Below, in pieces: positions 1 through 5,825 of a stretch of DNA of 11,081 nt. The translations under genes were made by a program, and so were the position numbers. The stretch comes from an uncultured Lachnospiraceae bacterium. GTDB taxonomy: Bacteria > Bacillota > Clostridia > Lachnospirales > Lachnospiraceae. The stretch lies in contig CAMWLB010000072.1 of assembly GCA_947174985.1 (NCBI GenBank), positions 1 to 11,081 on the forward strand, read 5' to 3'. The notes under the pieces are model-generated. The model was not told the DNA's origin, did no database searches, and saw only the letters and a list, made by a program, of their open reading frames with translations. Within the stretch, counting starts at the first letter, position 1. Each line of letters begins with the position of its first letter.

Positions 1-1560
1 CTTTTCTTCCTCGTAGGTTCTGCTGTCGCGGCGGCTGTCCTTTTCCTCTCCGCGGCCTCGGCTGCGAGGGCGTTCTCCTCGTTCTTCCTCGCGTCCTCTG
101 CCTAAGCGGCGGCTTCTTCTACCTTCCTGCCCGCCTTCTGCGCCTCTCCTGCGCTCTCCGCGGCGTCCGAATATGCCTTCCTTCTTCGGCTCCTCTACTA
201 CGATTTCCTGAATATTATCACCCACCTGCATCCTGACAAGTGCTGCCAGAAGCTCCATCGGGTCTGCTCCCAGCTCCGTGATTTTTTCTTCTATTTTTTC
301 CTTTAAATTCTCTAAATCAGTTACCTCTGCTTTTTCCACAGCGGACGCAATCACCTTGTCCACCTTGACGTCCATGACCTGCTTTGCCTTCGGCACTCTC
401 ATTTCCGTCATCTTTGTCTTGCAGACTCTCTCAATATCCCGAATTCGGTAGAGGTCCCTTCCATAGGCAAAGGTGAATGCCATGCCTTCCTTGCCGGCAC
501 GTCCGGTTCTTCCGATTCTGTGGACATAGTACTCAATATCCTGCGGCACATCATAGTTAAATACCGCCTCCAAATCGTCAACGTCAATTCCGCGCGCCGC
601 AACGTCTGTTGCTATCAGGATTTCCAGACTGCCGTTTTTAAAACGGTTCATCACAAAATCTCTCTGCTTCTGTGTCATGTCACCGTGCAGCCCTTCCGCC
701 TGATAACCGCGGTTTTTCAGATTTTCTGCCAACTCGTCCACCATTCGTTTTGTATTGCAGAAAATGATGGAACGCTTAAAACCGTGCAGTTCCAAGAGCC
801 TGCTGATAACCTCTTCCTTATAAACACTTTTTACAACAAAATAGTACTGCTTTATCAGCGGTATGGTCAGCTCCTTTTTGGTCACTTTTATCAGCTCGGC
901 ATCCTTCTGGTATTTATCCGTAATATCCAGAATCGCCTGCGGCATGGTGGCAGAAAACAATGCTGTCTGATGCTCGTTTTCAATCTCGCCCAGAATGGTT
1001 TCCATATCTTCACGGAATCCCATGTCCAGCATCTCATCTGCCTCGTCAAGTATCACCATTTTCACATTCTGAAGCTTGATAGTATGCCTGCGCATATGAT
1101 CCATCACACGCCCGGGCGTTCCGACTATAATCTGCACGCCGCCCTTCAGCGCCTTAATCTGCCTGCTGATATCCTGCCCGCCATAGATAGGAACCATCTT
1201 CACGCCATGCATATATTTGGAGAACTTTCTAAGTTCCTCCGCCGCCTGGATTGCCAGTTCTCTGGTCGGACACAGAATAATGCCCTGCAAGCTTCTGTCA
1301 TTTTCATCTATTCTCTGCAGCATGGGAATTCCAAATGCCGCCGTTTTTCCCGTGCCAGTCTGTGCCTGCCCTATGACGTCCCTTCCTTCCATTAAAATCG
1401 GTATCGCCTGCTTCTGGATAGGCGTCATATTTTCAAAACCCATTTCTTTTACTGCACGGAGAATCCTCTCGTCTATTCCCGAATTCTCATATCCCATATC
1501 TTCCTGTGCCTGCTCTTTTGCACCGGTTTCTTCGTCTACTTTCATTTCATCAAAATCCAT
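1..1560 (-). CDS. DEAD-box ATP-dependent RNA helicase (CshA/DeaD type), C-terminus cut by window edge
   Basis: This gene encodes a cytoplasmic ATP-dependent RNA helicase that unwinds short RNA duplexes. The family acts in ribosome assembly, mRNA turnover and cold adaptation. The frame is open from the ATG at 1558-1560 to the window edge, giving 520 residues. Visible motifs are the Q motif (FENMTPIQ, residues 42-49), Walker A (AQTGTGKT, 66-73), PTREL (98-102), TPGR near 148, DEAD (172-175), SAT (203-205), ARGID (322-326) and HRIGRTGR (347-354). Residues about 440 onward are rich in Arg, Gly and Glu (such as RRGERRRG and RRSRRLGRGR). This is the kind of flexible RNA-binding tail seen in CshA/DeaD proteins, and it continues past the edge. 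The start is supported by GGAAAGG 11 nt upstream. A promoter and an intrinsic terminator both precede the start, so expression may be attenuated. The DEAD-box assignment is certain; cshA versus deaD orthology is not settled. Confidence 0.96.
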   Translation of the reverse strand, partial: MDFDEMKVDEETGAKEQAQEDMGYENSGIDERILRAVKEMGFENMTPIQKQAIPILMEGRDVIGQAQTGTGKTAAFGIPMLQRIDENDRSLQGIILCPTRELAIQAAEELRKFSKYMHGVKMVPIYGGQDISRQIKALKGGVQIIVGTPGRVMDHMRRHTIKLQNVKMVILDEADEMLDMGFREDMETILGEIENEHQTALFSATMPQAILDITDKYQKDAELIKVTKKELTIPLIKQYYFVVKSVYKEEVISRLLELHGFKRSIIFCNTKRMVDELAENLKNRGYQAEGLHGDMTQKQRDFVMNRFKNGSLEILIATDVAARGIDVDDLEAVFNYDVPQDIEYYVHRIGRTGRAGKEGMAFTFAYGRDLYRIRDIERVCKTKMTEMRVPKAKQVMDVKVDKVIASAVEKAEVTDLENLKEKIEEKITELGADPMELLAALVRMQVGDNIQEIVVEEPKKEGIFGRRGERRRGAEGGQEGRRSRRLGRGREEERGERPRSRGRGEEKDSRRDSRTYEEEK

Positions 1561-1594
1561 GCTATACCATGCCTTTCCGTCAATCCAATGTAGC

Positions 1595-1626
1595 AAAAAA
1601 ACAACGTCCCGTGTAAAGGACGTTGT
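1595..1626 (-). terminator. Intrinsic terminator in the helicase leader (also ends the chemoreceptor transcript); candidate attenuator
   Basis: On the minus strand ACAACGTCC (1626-1618) pairs perfectly with GGACGTTGT (1609-1601) around an 8-nt loop, and six T follow (1600-1595). This is a canonical Rho-independent terminator. It lies 60 nt after the chemoreceptor stop codon and would end that transcript. It also lies about 18 nt downstream of the predicted helicase start site and 34 nt before the helicase ATG. Helicase transcripts from the promoter at 1651-1679 must therefore read through it. The terminator call is strong; a regulatory role is inference from position. Confidence 0.82.
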
Positions 1627-1650
1627 CTGTCTACTTTTACGAACCGACTT

Positions 1651-1679
1651 ATTGTATATTACTTTTATTGAAAAGTCAA
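1651..1679 (-). promoter_or_regulatory. Sigma-A-type promoter of the DEAD-box helicase gene
   Basis: On the minus strand TTGACT (1679-1674) is separated by exactly 17 nt from TACAAT (1656-1651). This is close to the TTGACA-N17-TATAAT consensus. The predicted transcription start is near 1644, giving a leader of about 84 nt before the helicase ATG. The -35 box begins only 8 nt past the stop codon of the upstream chemoreceptor gene. The intrinsic terminator at 1595-1626 lies downstream of this promoter, inside the leader. Confidence 0.8.
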
Positions 1680-1686
1680 GCCATTT

Positions 1687-3390
1687 TTATACTTTGAAAA
1701 CATTCATGGAGCTTTCCAGTTCTCCGGCAACCTCCTTCAGCTTACCCGCCTGCTCCGCCATATTCTGGACAATTGCGCCTACCTCTGTAGCGGAAGCAGA
1801 GGTTTCCTCTGTACCCGCTGCATTTTCTTCGGCAATAGCGGTCAGATTCTGTACCACATCAACCACATTTATCCTCGCCTCGTCCATCCTGCTGATGCTG
1901 TTGGAAATAGCGCTTATACTTTCTAAGGAAGTATCGATACCTTTCTTTACCTCCGCAAAGCCCGCGCCGGTTCTTTCCACATTGGCACTCTGCCTTGCAA
2001 TGATTTCCCTCACACTATCCATGGTTTCTACTGCTTCCTCGGAATCGCGAATCAGGGAATCTATGATCTCTTCAATTTCCCTTGCAGATTCATTAGACTG
2101 CTCTGCCAGCTTCTGTATCTGAGATGCTACCACCGCAAAACCACGTCCCTGCTCGCCTGCTCTTGCCGCTTCGATGGAAGCATTTAAGGAAAGCAGATTT
2201 GTTTCTTCCGCAATAGAAGTAATCATGGTTGTCGCTTCCCGAATCTTTAACGCAGACTCGTTGGTCGTATTGGTCTGCTCGGAAATCTTTTCAATCGCCT
2301 CTCTGGTCTGCACATTCGTATGATCCAGTTCCTTCAGCGTTTCCAGCGCTTCAACGCTCGCCCGCTGCATCGCATCCGCATTGGAATTAAGGCTGTTGAC
2401 CTGTTCTCCTGTTTCCTCCACCATATTACCGATTAAAATAACGTTTTCGGTTGCTTTCTGTGTCTCCTCCGCCTGTGAGGTCGCGCCGTCTGCAATTTCA
2501 CCGACCGCACGATCTACCTGACCAACTGCCTCACTGGTCTCCATGGTTTCGCCGCTTAAGGTCTCCGCTGCCTCATACAAGCTTCTGCTCTGCTTTTTAA
2601 TCTGTGCATACACCTTGACAAGCTCTTCCCGCAGTCCGGAAATGGCACGGCTCATCTGCCCCGTTTCATCCTTGCGCCTGTTCAGCTTCTCCTGCGTCTC
2701 ATCTGCAGTAAAGTCCATTTCTGCAAGCTTGAGAACATTTTTAGCCAGCATATTGATAGGTCTTACCACCAGCTTGCCAAGTCCGAAACCAAGCAGACCG
2801 CAGACTACCAACACAATAATACCGCTCATATAGGAACGTCGCATCATCATATTAACTCTGCTGAAAATCTCGCTCTCATCCGCAGTGATTACCAGAATGT
2901 AGTTGCCGTTGCCGCCCACATAATAGGAGGCATACTTCTCAACCCCTTTAAAATTATAAGTTATAATCGCCGGTTCCGGTATCCTGCCTTGTGAAATCTC
3001 TCCCACCAGACCCTTTACCACTTCGTTTTCTACGGACTGTCCGATTTTGTCTGCGGTTGGATGGTAGAGCATAATTCCCTGTGCATCTGTTATGTACGCA
3101 TAGCTGGACGCTGCCCCTTTGATGCGAACATCCTTAAACATCTCGCTCAGCGAAACAGCCGCTAACGCCTGTTCCTTTCCTTCCCTTGCAACCTTCTCCT
3201 CCAAATTCCTTCCATAGACAACTGCCATGTCGTACATATAATTTTCTGCATTTTCGGCAATGTTTTCATTTATCAGAGGAAGGAAAGTCCAAACCTCCAA
3301 AAGCCATGTCGCACAAACACCGACTACAACACACCACAAAATTTTAATTACAATAGAATGAATCAATCCTACTTTTATTCTTTTTTTCAT
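1687..3390 (-). CDS. Methyl-accepting chemotaxis protein (Cache-HAMP-MCP signal domain)
   Basis: This is a membrane chemoreceptor that senses a ligand outside the cell and controls the CheA kinase through CheW. From the ATG at 3390 it has 567 residues. Segment order is TM1 (about 8-30), an extracellular single-Cache-like domain (about 40-185, with YAYITDAQGIMLYHP at 97-111 and KYASYYVGG at 152-160), TM2 (about 189-209), HAMP (about 208-262, beginning at RPINMLA) and a long coiled-coil signalling domain. The hairpin tip is recognisable at 393-421 (IAEETNLLSLNASIEAAR, then GRGFAVVA). No CheR/CheB pentapeptide is seen at the C-terminus. The frame is open upstream to an ATG at 3507, but that extension would run through a strong hairpin and is not receptor-like. 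ATG 3390 puts the MKKRIK start directly before TM1, although its ribosome site (GGAAAGG, about 12 nt away) is mediocre. The ligand cannot be named. No che or flagellar gene is nearby. Confidence 0.95.
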   Translation of the reverse strand: MKKRIKVGLIHSIVIKILWCVVVGVCATWLLEVWTFLPLINENIAENAENYMYDMAVVYGRNLEEKVAREGKEQALAAVSLSEMFKDVRIKGAASSYAYITDAQGIMLYHPTADKIGQSVENEVVKGLVGEISQGRIPEPAIITYNFKGVEKYASYYVGGNGNYILVITADESEIFSRVNMMMRRSYMSGIIVLVVCGLLGFGLGKLVVRPINMLAKNVLKLAEMDFTADETQEKLNRRKDETGQMSRAISGLREELVKVYAQIKKQSRSLYEAAETLSGETMETSEAVGQVDRAVGEIADGATSQAEETQKATENVILIGNMVEETGEQVNSLNSNADAMQRASVEALETLKELDHTNVQTREAIEKISEQTNTTNESALKIREATTMITSIAEETNLLSLNASIEAARAGEQGRGFAVVASQIQKLAEQSNESAREIEEIIDSLIRDSEEAVETMDSVREIIARQSANVERTGAGFAEVKKGIDTSLESISAISNSISRMDEARINVVDVVQNLTAIAEENAAGTEETSASATEVGAIVQNMAEQAGKLKEVAGELESSMNVFKV

Positions 3391-3455
3391 AAATAATACC
3401 CGTGCCTTTCCCGTCTTCACCTGCTGTATGTACATTGCTGCTGTCCAAAATTTAC

Positions 3456-3491
3456 AAATGCCAAACAAGCCGTTAGGCTTATTTGGCATTT
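3456..3491 (-). promoter_or_regulatory. Strong 16-bp hairpin in the chemoreceptor leader; possible terminator or attenuator
   Basis: On the minus strand AAATGCCAAA (3491-3482) pairs with TTTGGCATTT (3465-3456). Inside, AAGCC (3480-3476) pairs with GGCTT (3471-3467) around the 4-nt loop TAAC. The two blocks are joined by one T:G wobble (3481/3466), which would be a C:A mismatch in plus-strand RNA, so the structure favours the minus-strand transcript. The trailing sequence (TTTGTAAATTTT) is a poor but not absent U-tract. It could end the kinase transcript, attenuate the receptor mRNA or stabilise its 5' end. The sequence does not decide among these. Confidence 0.6.
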
Positions 3492-3545
3492 TACTTCGCT
3501 TATACAACTGTCGAACTAATATGTAAAATAAGAATAACTGTCCCT

Positions 3546-3574
3546 ATTATATCGTAAATTGGCAGGAATTACAA
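3546..3574 (-). promoter_or_regulatory. Predicted promoter of the chemoreceptor gene
   Basis: On the minus strand TTGTAA (3574-3569) is followed after 17 nt by a perfect TATAAT (3551-3546). Transcription would start near 3539, leaving a leader of about 150 nt before the ATG at 3390. The -35 box lies 4 nt past the stop codon of the sugar kinase gene. The -10 region also contains ACGATAT, reminiscent of the sigma-D (motility) element CCGATAT, but no TAAA box is seen at the expected distance. Sigma-A use is therefore the simpler reading. Confidence 0.68.
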
Positions 3575-3577
3575 CTA

Positions 3578-4600
3578 TTATCTGTCCATCTCCGCAACAC
3601 GCCCCGTGGACTTATGCTCCTTTATGATTCCTTCTATCTCCTTTAAGTCTGTAGAAAGCAAATCCCCGGGTATCGTATTTTTCAGCGCGCTGGTTGCATT
3701 GCCGAATTCCAGTGCTTTTCCATAGTCGCCTTCATGTGCCAGCAGACCATAAAGCACACCTGAAATATAGGCGTCGCCGCTTCCGATTCTGTCTACCACC
3801 TCAATGTCGGCATACGGCGCTTCCTCATAGAACTTATCGTCCTTGGCGCTGTAAATAATCGAGCCAAAGGTATGGCGTTTCGGACTATGCACAATACGCT
3901 GGGTGGACGCCACAATCGAAATCGGATACTCCTCGGTAAAGCTCTTCATAATACTCTTTGCGTCCCCTTCCTTTAAGAACGTAAGCCGCGCCGTATCCTC
4001 GGAACAGAAGAAGATATCCACATAGGGCAGGATTCCTTCAATACATTCTTTTGCCTCTGCTCCCGTCCAAAGGTTGCCGCGGAAATTGACGTCAAAGGAT
4101 ATCAGGGCGCCCTGCTCCTTAAACCGCTTCATCATTTCAATGGCCGTCTTTCTGCACTGCTCACTGAGCGCCAGTGTGATGCCGCTGGTATGGAAGCAGC
4201 GTGCAGAACTGTAAAGCTCATCGGTATAGTCGGACACATCAATCTTGTTGACGGATGTATTTTTTCTGTCATATACAATGCGGGGTTTTCTCGGATACGC
4301 GCCGCTCTCGTAATAATATACGCCCAGCCTTGCATCCTTGTCGTCATCATACACCAGATAATCGTCGCTGACGCCGCACTGGCGCACACGGTTCTTGACA
4401 TAAGTTCCTAAATCATTCGCCGGCAGCTTGGAAATAATACCGCAGCGCAGTCCCAGCATGGCAGTGCCCGCAATCGCATTCATCTCCGCGCCGCCTACCT
4501 GCTTGCCCAAACTGTCCCCTCTGGTGATTCTCTCATTGTTCGGCGGCGACAACCGAAGCATCAACTCTCCCAACGACACCAAATCGAAATCTTTCTTCAT
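3578..4600 (-). CDS. kdgK: PfkB-family sugar kinase, probably 2-keto-3-deoxygluconate kinase
   Basis: This is a soluble ribokinase-fold enzyme that phosphorylates a sugar or sugar acid with ATP. KDG kinase makes 2-keto-3-deoxy-6-phosphogluconate in hexuronate and pectin catabolism. It has 340 residues, normal for the family. The N-terminal PfkB signature is GGAEMNAIAGTAMLG (36-50). The C-terminal signature is IGSGDAY (272-278), with Asp276 as catalytic base. Features that favour KDG kinase are GVYYYESG (93-100), VYDRKNTS (109-116) and SFDVNFRG (168-175), which match substrate-pocket segments of that subgroup. The ATG at 4600 follows AAGGAGG at 8 nt spacing. No KDPG aldolase or uronate gene is in the window, so substrate specificity is inferred from the protein alone and another sugar acid is possible. 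An inverted-repeat operator sits just after its promoter. Confidence 0.9.
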   Translation of the reverse strand: MKKDFDLVSLGELMLRLSPPNNERITRGDSLGKQVGGAEMNAIAGTAMLGLRCGIISKLPANDLGTYVKNRVRQCGVSDDYLVYDDDKDARLGVYYYESGAYPRKPRIVYDRKNTSVNKIDVSDYTDELYSSARCFHTSGITLALSEQCRKTAIEMMKRFKEQGALISFDVNFRGNLWTGAEAKECIEGILPYVDIFFCSEDTARLTFLKEGDAKSIMKSFTEEYPISIVASTQRIVHSPKRHTFGSIIYSAKDDKFYEEAPYADIEVVDRIGSGDAYISGVLYGLLAHEGDYGKALEFGNATSALKNTIPGDLLSTDLKEIEGIIKEHKSTGRVAEMDR

Positions 4601-4650
4601 GACCCATACCTCCTTGGATTTTTCTTTATCTTATACGCTTCTCCGCTCTC

Positions 4651-4664
4651 TGTAAGTGCTTACA
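4651..4664. promoter_or_regulatory. Palindromic operator downstream of the kinase promoter (LacI-family or cre-like)
   Basis: TGTAAG and CTTACA form perfect 6-bp arms around a 2-bp centre (TGTAAGTGCTTACA on the plus strand). The site lies at about +7 to +20 relative to the predicted kinase start site, where a bound repressor would block transcription. The half-site resembles LacI-family operators, including the CcpA cre consensus, but the central CG typical of that class is replaced by TG/CA. This fits sugar-responsive control of a catabolic kinase. The regulator is not in the window. Confidence 0.55.
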
Positions 4665-4676
4665 TTTTATGCTTTC

Positions 4677-4705
4677 ATTATAGCATGATTCGGTTTTTAC
4701 GTAAA
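4677..4705 (-). promoter_or_regulatory. Promoter of the sugar kinase gene
   Basis: On the minus strand TTTACG (4705-4700) and a perfect TATAAT (4682-4677) are separated by 17 nt. Transcription should begin near 4670, about 70 nt upstream of the kinase ATG. The -35 element overlaps a 10-bp palindrome (TTTACGTAAA, 4696-4705). Confidence 0.7.
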
Positions 4706-4800
4706 GAAATAAAATTTCAACTTTAGGTTGCGTAACCGCACGCTGCAGTTGGTAGAACGCCCACCGTTTTTTTGATAAAATAGGCAAAAGGAGGAACACG

Positions 4801-5412
4801 ATGAAATTATCAGATAAAATTCAATATTTAAGAAAAGAAAAAGGACTTAGTCAGGAAGAACTTGCCGAAATATGTGGTGTCAGCCGACAGTCCATATCGA
4901 AATGGGAGGCGGATATCACCCTGCCGGAAATTGAAAAGTTAATTCTGCTGAGCGACACTTTTCATGTAAGCACCGACCTGCTTCTCCGCGATGATTACGA
5001 GGTGAACGGCACCAAAGAAGCGCATACCTGTGGTGCAAACGCATTGCAAGTATACAAACCTCAGTTTTTTGAAGGCACTTTAATTAAAGAAAGCATAGAA
5101 GACGACAGTATCATAGACTACCTGTCCGTCAACAAGGTGGAATTATGGCATACCGGTGGGAAGCCCTGTTACTGGACCGTTCTTTTCTTCACTTCAGAGC
5201 GCAGGGATATCCCCCAGCTTTTCTCCAAAGTCATGCTTTCAGGAGAAGGTGCAAACTGGTTCGTCGATTTCAAACGCGGCAGCAAAAAATACATTGTATT
5301 CCGCGACAAAATTCTGTCCTACACCATCGGTAATCCTGGGGAAAAAGAAGCCGTGTGTGCAGAATGTAGGAAAATGGGAATTTCTGATGAGGAGATGGGG
5401 TGGAGCGAGTGA
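4801..5412 (+). CDS. XRE-type HTH regulator with an uncharacterised C-terminal domain
   Basis: This is a predicted cytoplasmic DNA-binding protein of 203 residues. Residues about 6-60 form a classic Cro/CI helix-turn-helix (LSQEELAEICGVSRQSISKWE at 16-36, then ITLPEIEKLILLSDTFHVS). A short linker leads to residues about 83-203, an aromatic-rich region (KPQFFEGTLIKESIEDDSII, VELWHTGG, YWTVLFFTSE, NWFVDFKRG, KKYIVFRDK) that I do not recognise as a named domain. It reads as a compact alpha/beta fold and could be a ligand or partner sensor. The ATG at 4801 follows AAAGGAGG at good spacing. It is the only plus-strand gene and diverges from the kinase gene across a 200-bp gap. It could regulate itself or the kinase, but nothing proves this. 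No convincing promoter was found for it. Confidence 0.88.
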   Translation: MKLSDKIQYLRKEKGLSQEELAEICGVSRQSISKWEADITLPEIEKLILLSDTFHVSTDLLLRDDYEVNGTKEAHTCGANALQVYKPQFFEGTLIKESIEDDSIIDYLSVNKVELWHTGGKPCYWTVLFFTSERRDIPQLFSKVMLSGEGANWFVDFKRGSKKYIVFRDKILSYTIGNPGEKEAVCAECRKMGISDEEMGWSE

Positions 5413-5421
5413 GTGTTTCAG

Positions 5422-5455
5422 AAAAAATTCAGGGGAACCAAAGGTTCCCCCGAAT
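5422..5455 (-). terminator. Intrinsic terminator between the HTH gene and the convergent small ORF
   Basis: GGGGAACC (5432-5439) and GGTTCCCC (5443-5450) form a perfect 8-bp stem with a 3-nt loop. After one mismatch it extends by four further pairs (5427-5430 with 5452-5455). In the minus direction six T follow (5427-5422), making a Rho-independent terminator for the small ORF at 5504-5608. In the plus direction the hairpin is 20 nt past the HTH stop but has no T-tract, so it may only act as a 3' stabilising hairpin there. Confidence 0.72.
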
Positions 5456-5503
5456 AAAAACAATAAACCAAAACACCGATATAAGCAAAATCACGATTCT
5501 ATT

Positions 5504-5608
5504 TTAAACACATTCCATATATTCTATGTAATCTTCTTCACTGGCAAATAAGATATACTCACCATCCACATATCCCATATAGCCGCTTGCTGTTACATAA
5601 CCTTTCAT
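5504..5608 (-). CDS. 34-residue small protein of unknown function
   Basis: This is a short ORF below usual gene-calling limits but well supported. ATG (5608-5606) is preceded by AAGGAAGGTG at about 6-7 nt, the reading ends in TAA at 5504-5506, and a clean intrinsic terminator follows about 50 nt downstream. The product begins MKGYVTASGYMGYVDGEY and ends ASEEDYIEYMECV. It has 6 Tyr in 34 residues, is clearly acidic in its second half, has one Cys near the C-terminus, and has no signal peptide or membrane segment. I do not recognise a named family, although the GYMGYV-DG-Y-LFASEEDY pattern looks like a structured, selected sequence. It follows the Uma2 gene and a 38-codon fragment on the same strand. 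No clear promoter was identified. Function is unknown. Confidence 0.66.
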   Translation of the reverse strand: MKGYVTASGYMGYVDGEYILFASEEDYIEYMECV

Positions 5609-5637
5609 ATCTGTCACCTTCCTTTCATGGTTTTTGT

Positions 5638-5754
5638 TTACCGTTCTATTGGAAGGATAACATTTTCATTGTCCATTAATCCGTACTTTTGATTCTGCGG
5701 CCGGTCCATTAATTGTAAAATTAAACGCCGGAAACATTTACAATCCGCAATCAT
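5638..5754 (-). pseudogene. 38-codon ORF ending in a WG/KWG-repeat-like segment; probable gene remnant
   Basis: An ATG at 5754 opens a 38-codon frame to TAA at 5638-5640. Its C-terminal part, KYGLMDNENVILPIE, matches the pattern of WG/KWG beta-hairpin repeats (K-W/Y-G-L-I-D-x-x-G-x-x-V-I-P). It lacks the usual Gly and stops where the next repeat would begin. No ribosome site precedes the ATG, which lies in the tail of the Uma2 terminator, so translation as written is doubtful. It is best read as a decayed fragment of a WG-repeat protein, or as a chance ORF. There is no extended homologous sequence on either side. Confidence 0.35.
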
Positions 5755-5803
5755 AAAAAGCATTTGGTTTCAAAAGGTACTCCTTTCGCTCCCAAATGCT
5801 TTT
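5755..5803 (-). terminator. Intrinsic terminator of the Uma2 gene
   Basis: On the minus strand AAAAGCATTTGG (5803-5792) pairs over 12 bp with CCAAATGCTTTT (5767-5756). A second inner stem (AAAGG with CCTTT) lies within the loop. The 3' arm ends in a T-run (5759-5755), as expected for a Rho-independent terminator 23 nt past the Uma2 stop. The arms are A/T-rich at both ends, so some activity on the plus strand is possible. Confidence 0.8.
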
Positions 5804-5825
5804 CCATCAATTTCGTTTCCAAATT

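Larger units (their letters stand above)
4606..4800. other. Divergent intergenic region between the sugar kinase and HTH genes
   Basis: This ~200-bp region holds the kinase ribosome site, promoter and operator, and the HTH ribosome site (AAAGGAGG, 4787-4794). It also has two short symmetric elements: TTTACGTAAA (4696-4705) and the near-palindrome GGTTGCGTAACC (4726-4737). Either could bind the divergently encoded HTH protein. A plus-strand -10-like TAAAAT at 4776-4781 is too close to the HTH start codon and lacks a good -35 box. Confidence 0.45.

Noticed and set aside
520..2122. Two long plus-strand ORFs (291 and 301 codons) antisense to the helicase and chemoreceptor
   Set aside because: They lie opposite genes with complete diagnostic motifs, have no ribosome sites, overlap each other, and encode low-complexity or unpatterned sequence. 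They are shadows of the real frames.
3391..3507. 39-codon N-terminal extension of the chemoreceptor
   Set aside because: It would place start codons in or before a strong hairpin, lacks a ribosome site, and adds residues ahead of a normal MKKRIK-TM1 start.
3391..3545. c-di-GMP (GEMM) riboswitch in the chemoreceptor leader
   Set aside because: The conserved GEMM core and paired-helix layout are not present; only one simple hairpin is seen.
4744..4766. tRNA-like segment (AGTTGGTAGAACGCCCACC) resembling the D-arm and following bases of tRNA-Gly
   Set aside because: No acceptor, anticodon or T arm can be formed around it; the downstream sequence is a T-run and then the HTH ribosome site. It is a chance match or at most a very short remnant.
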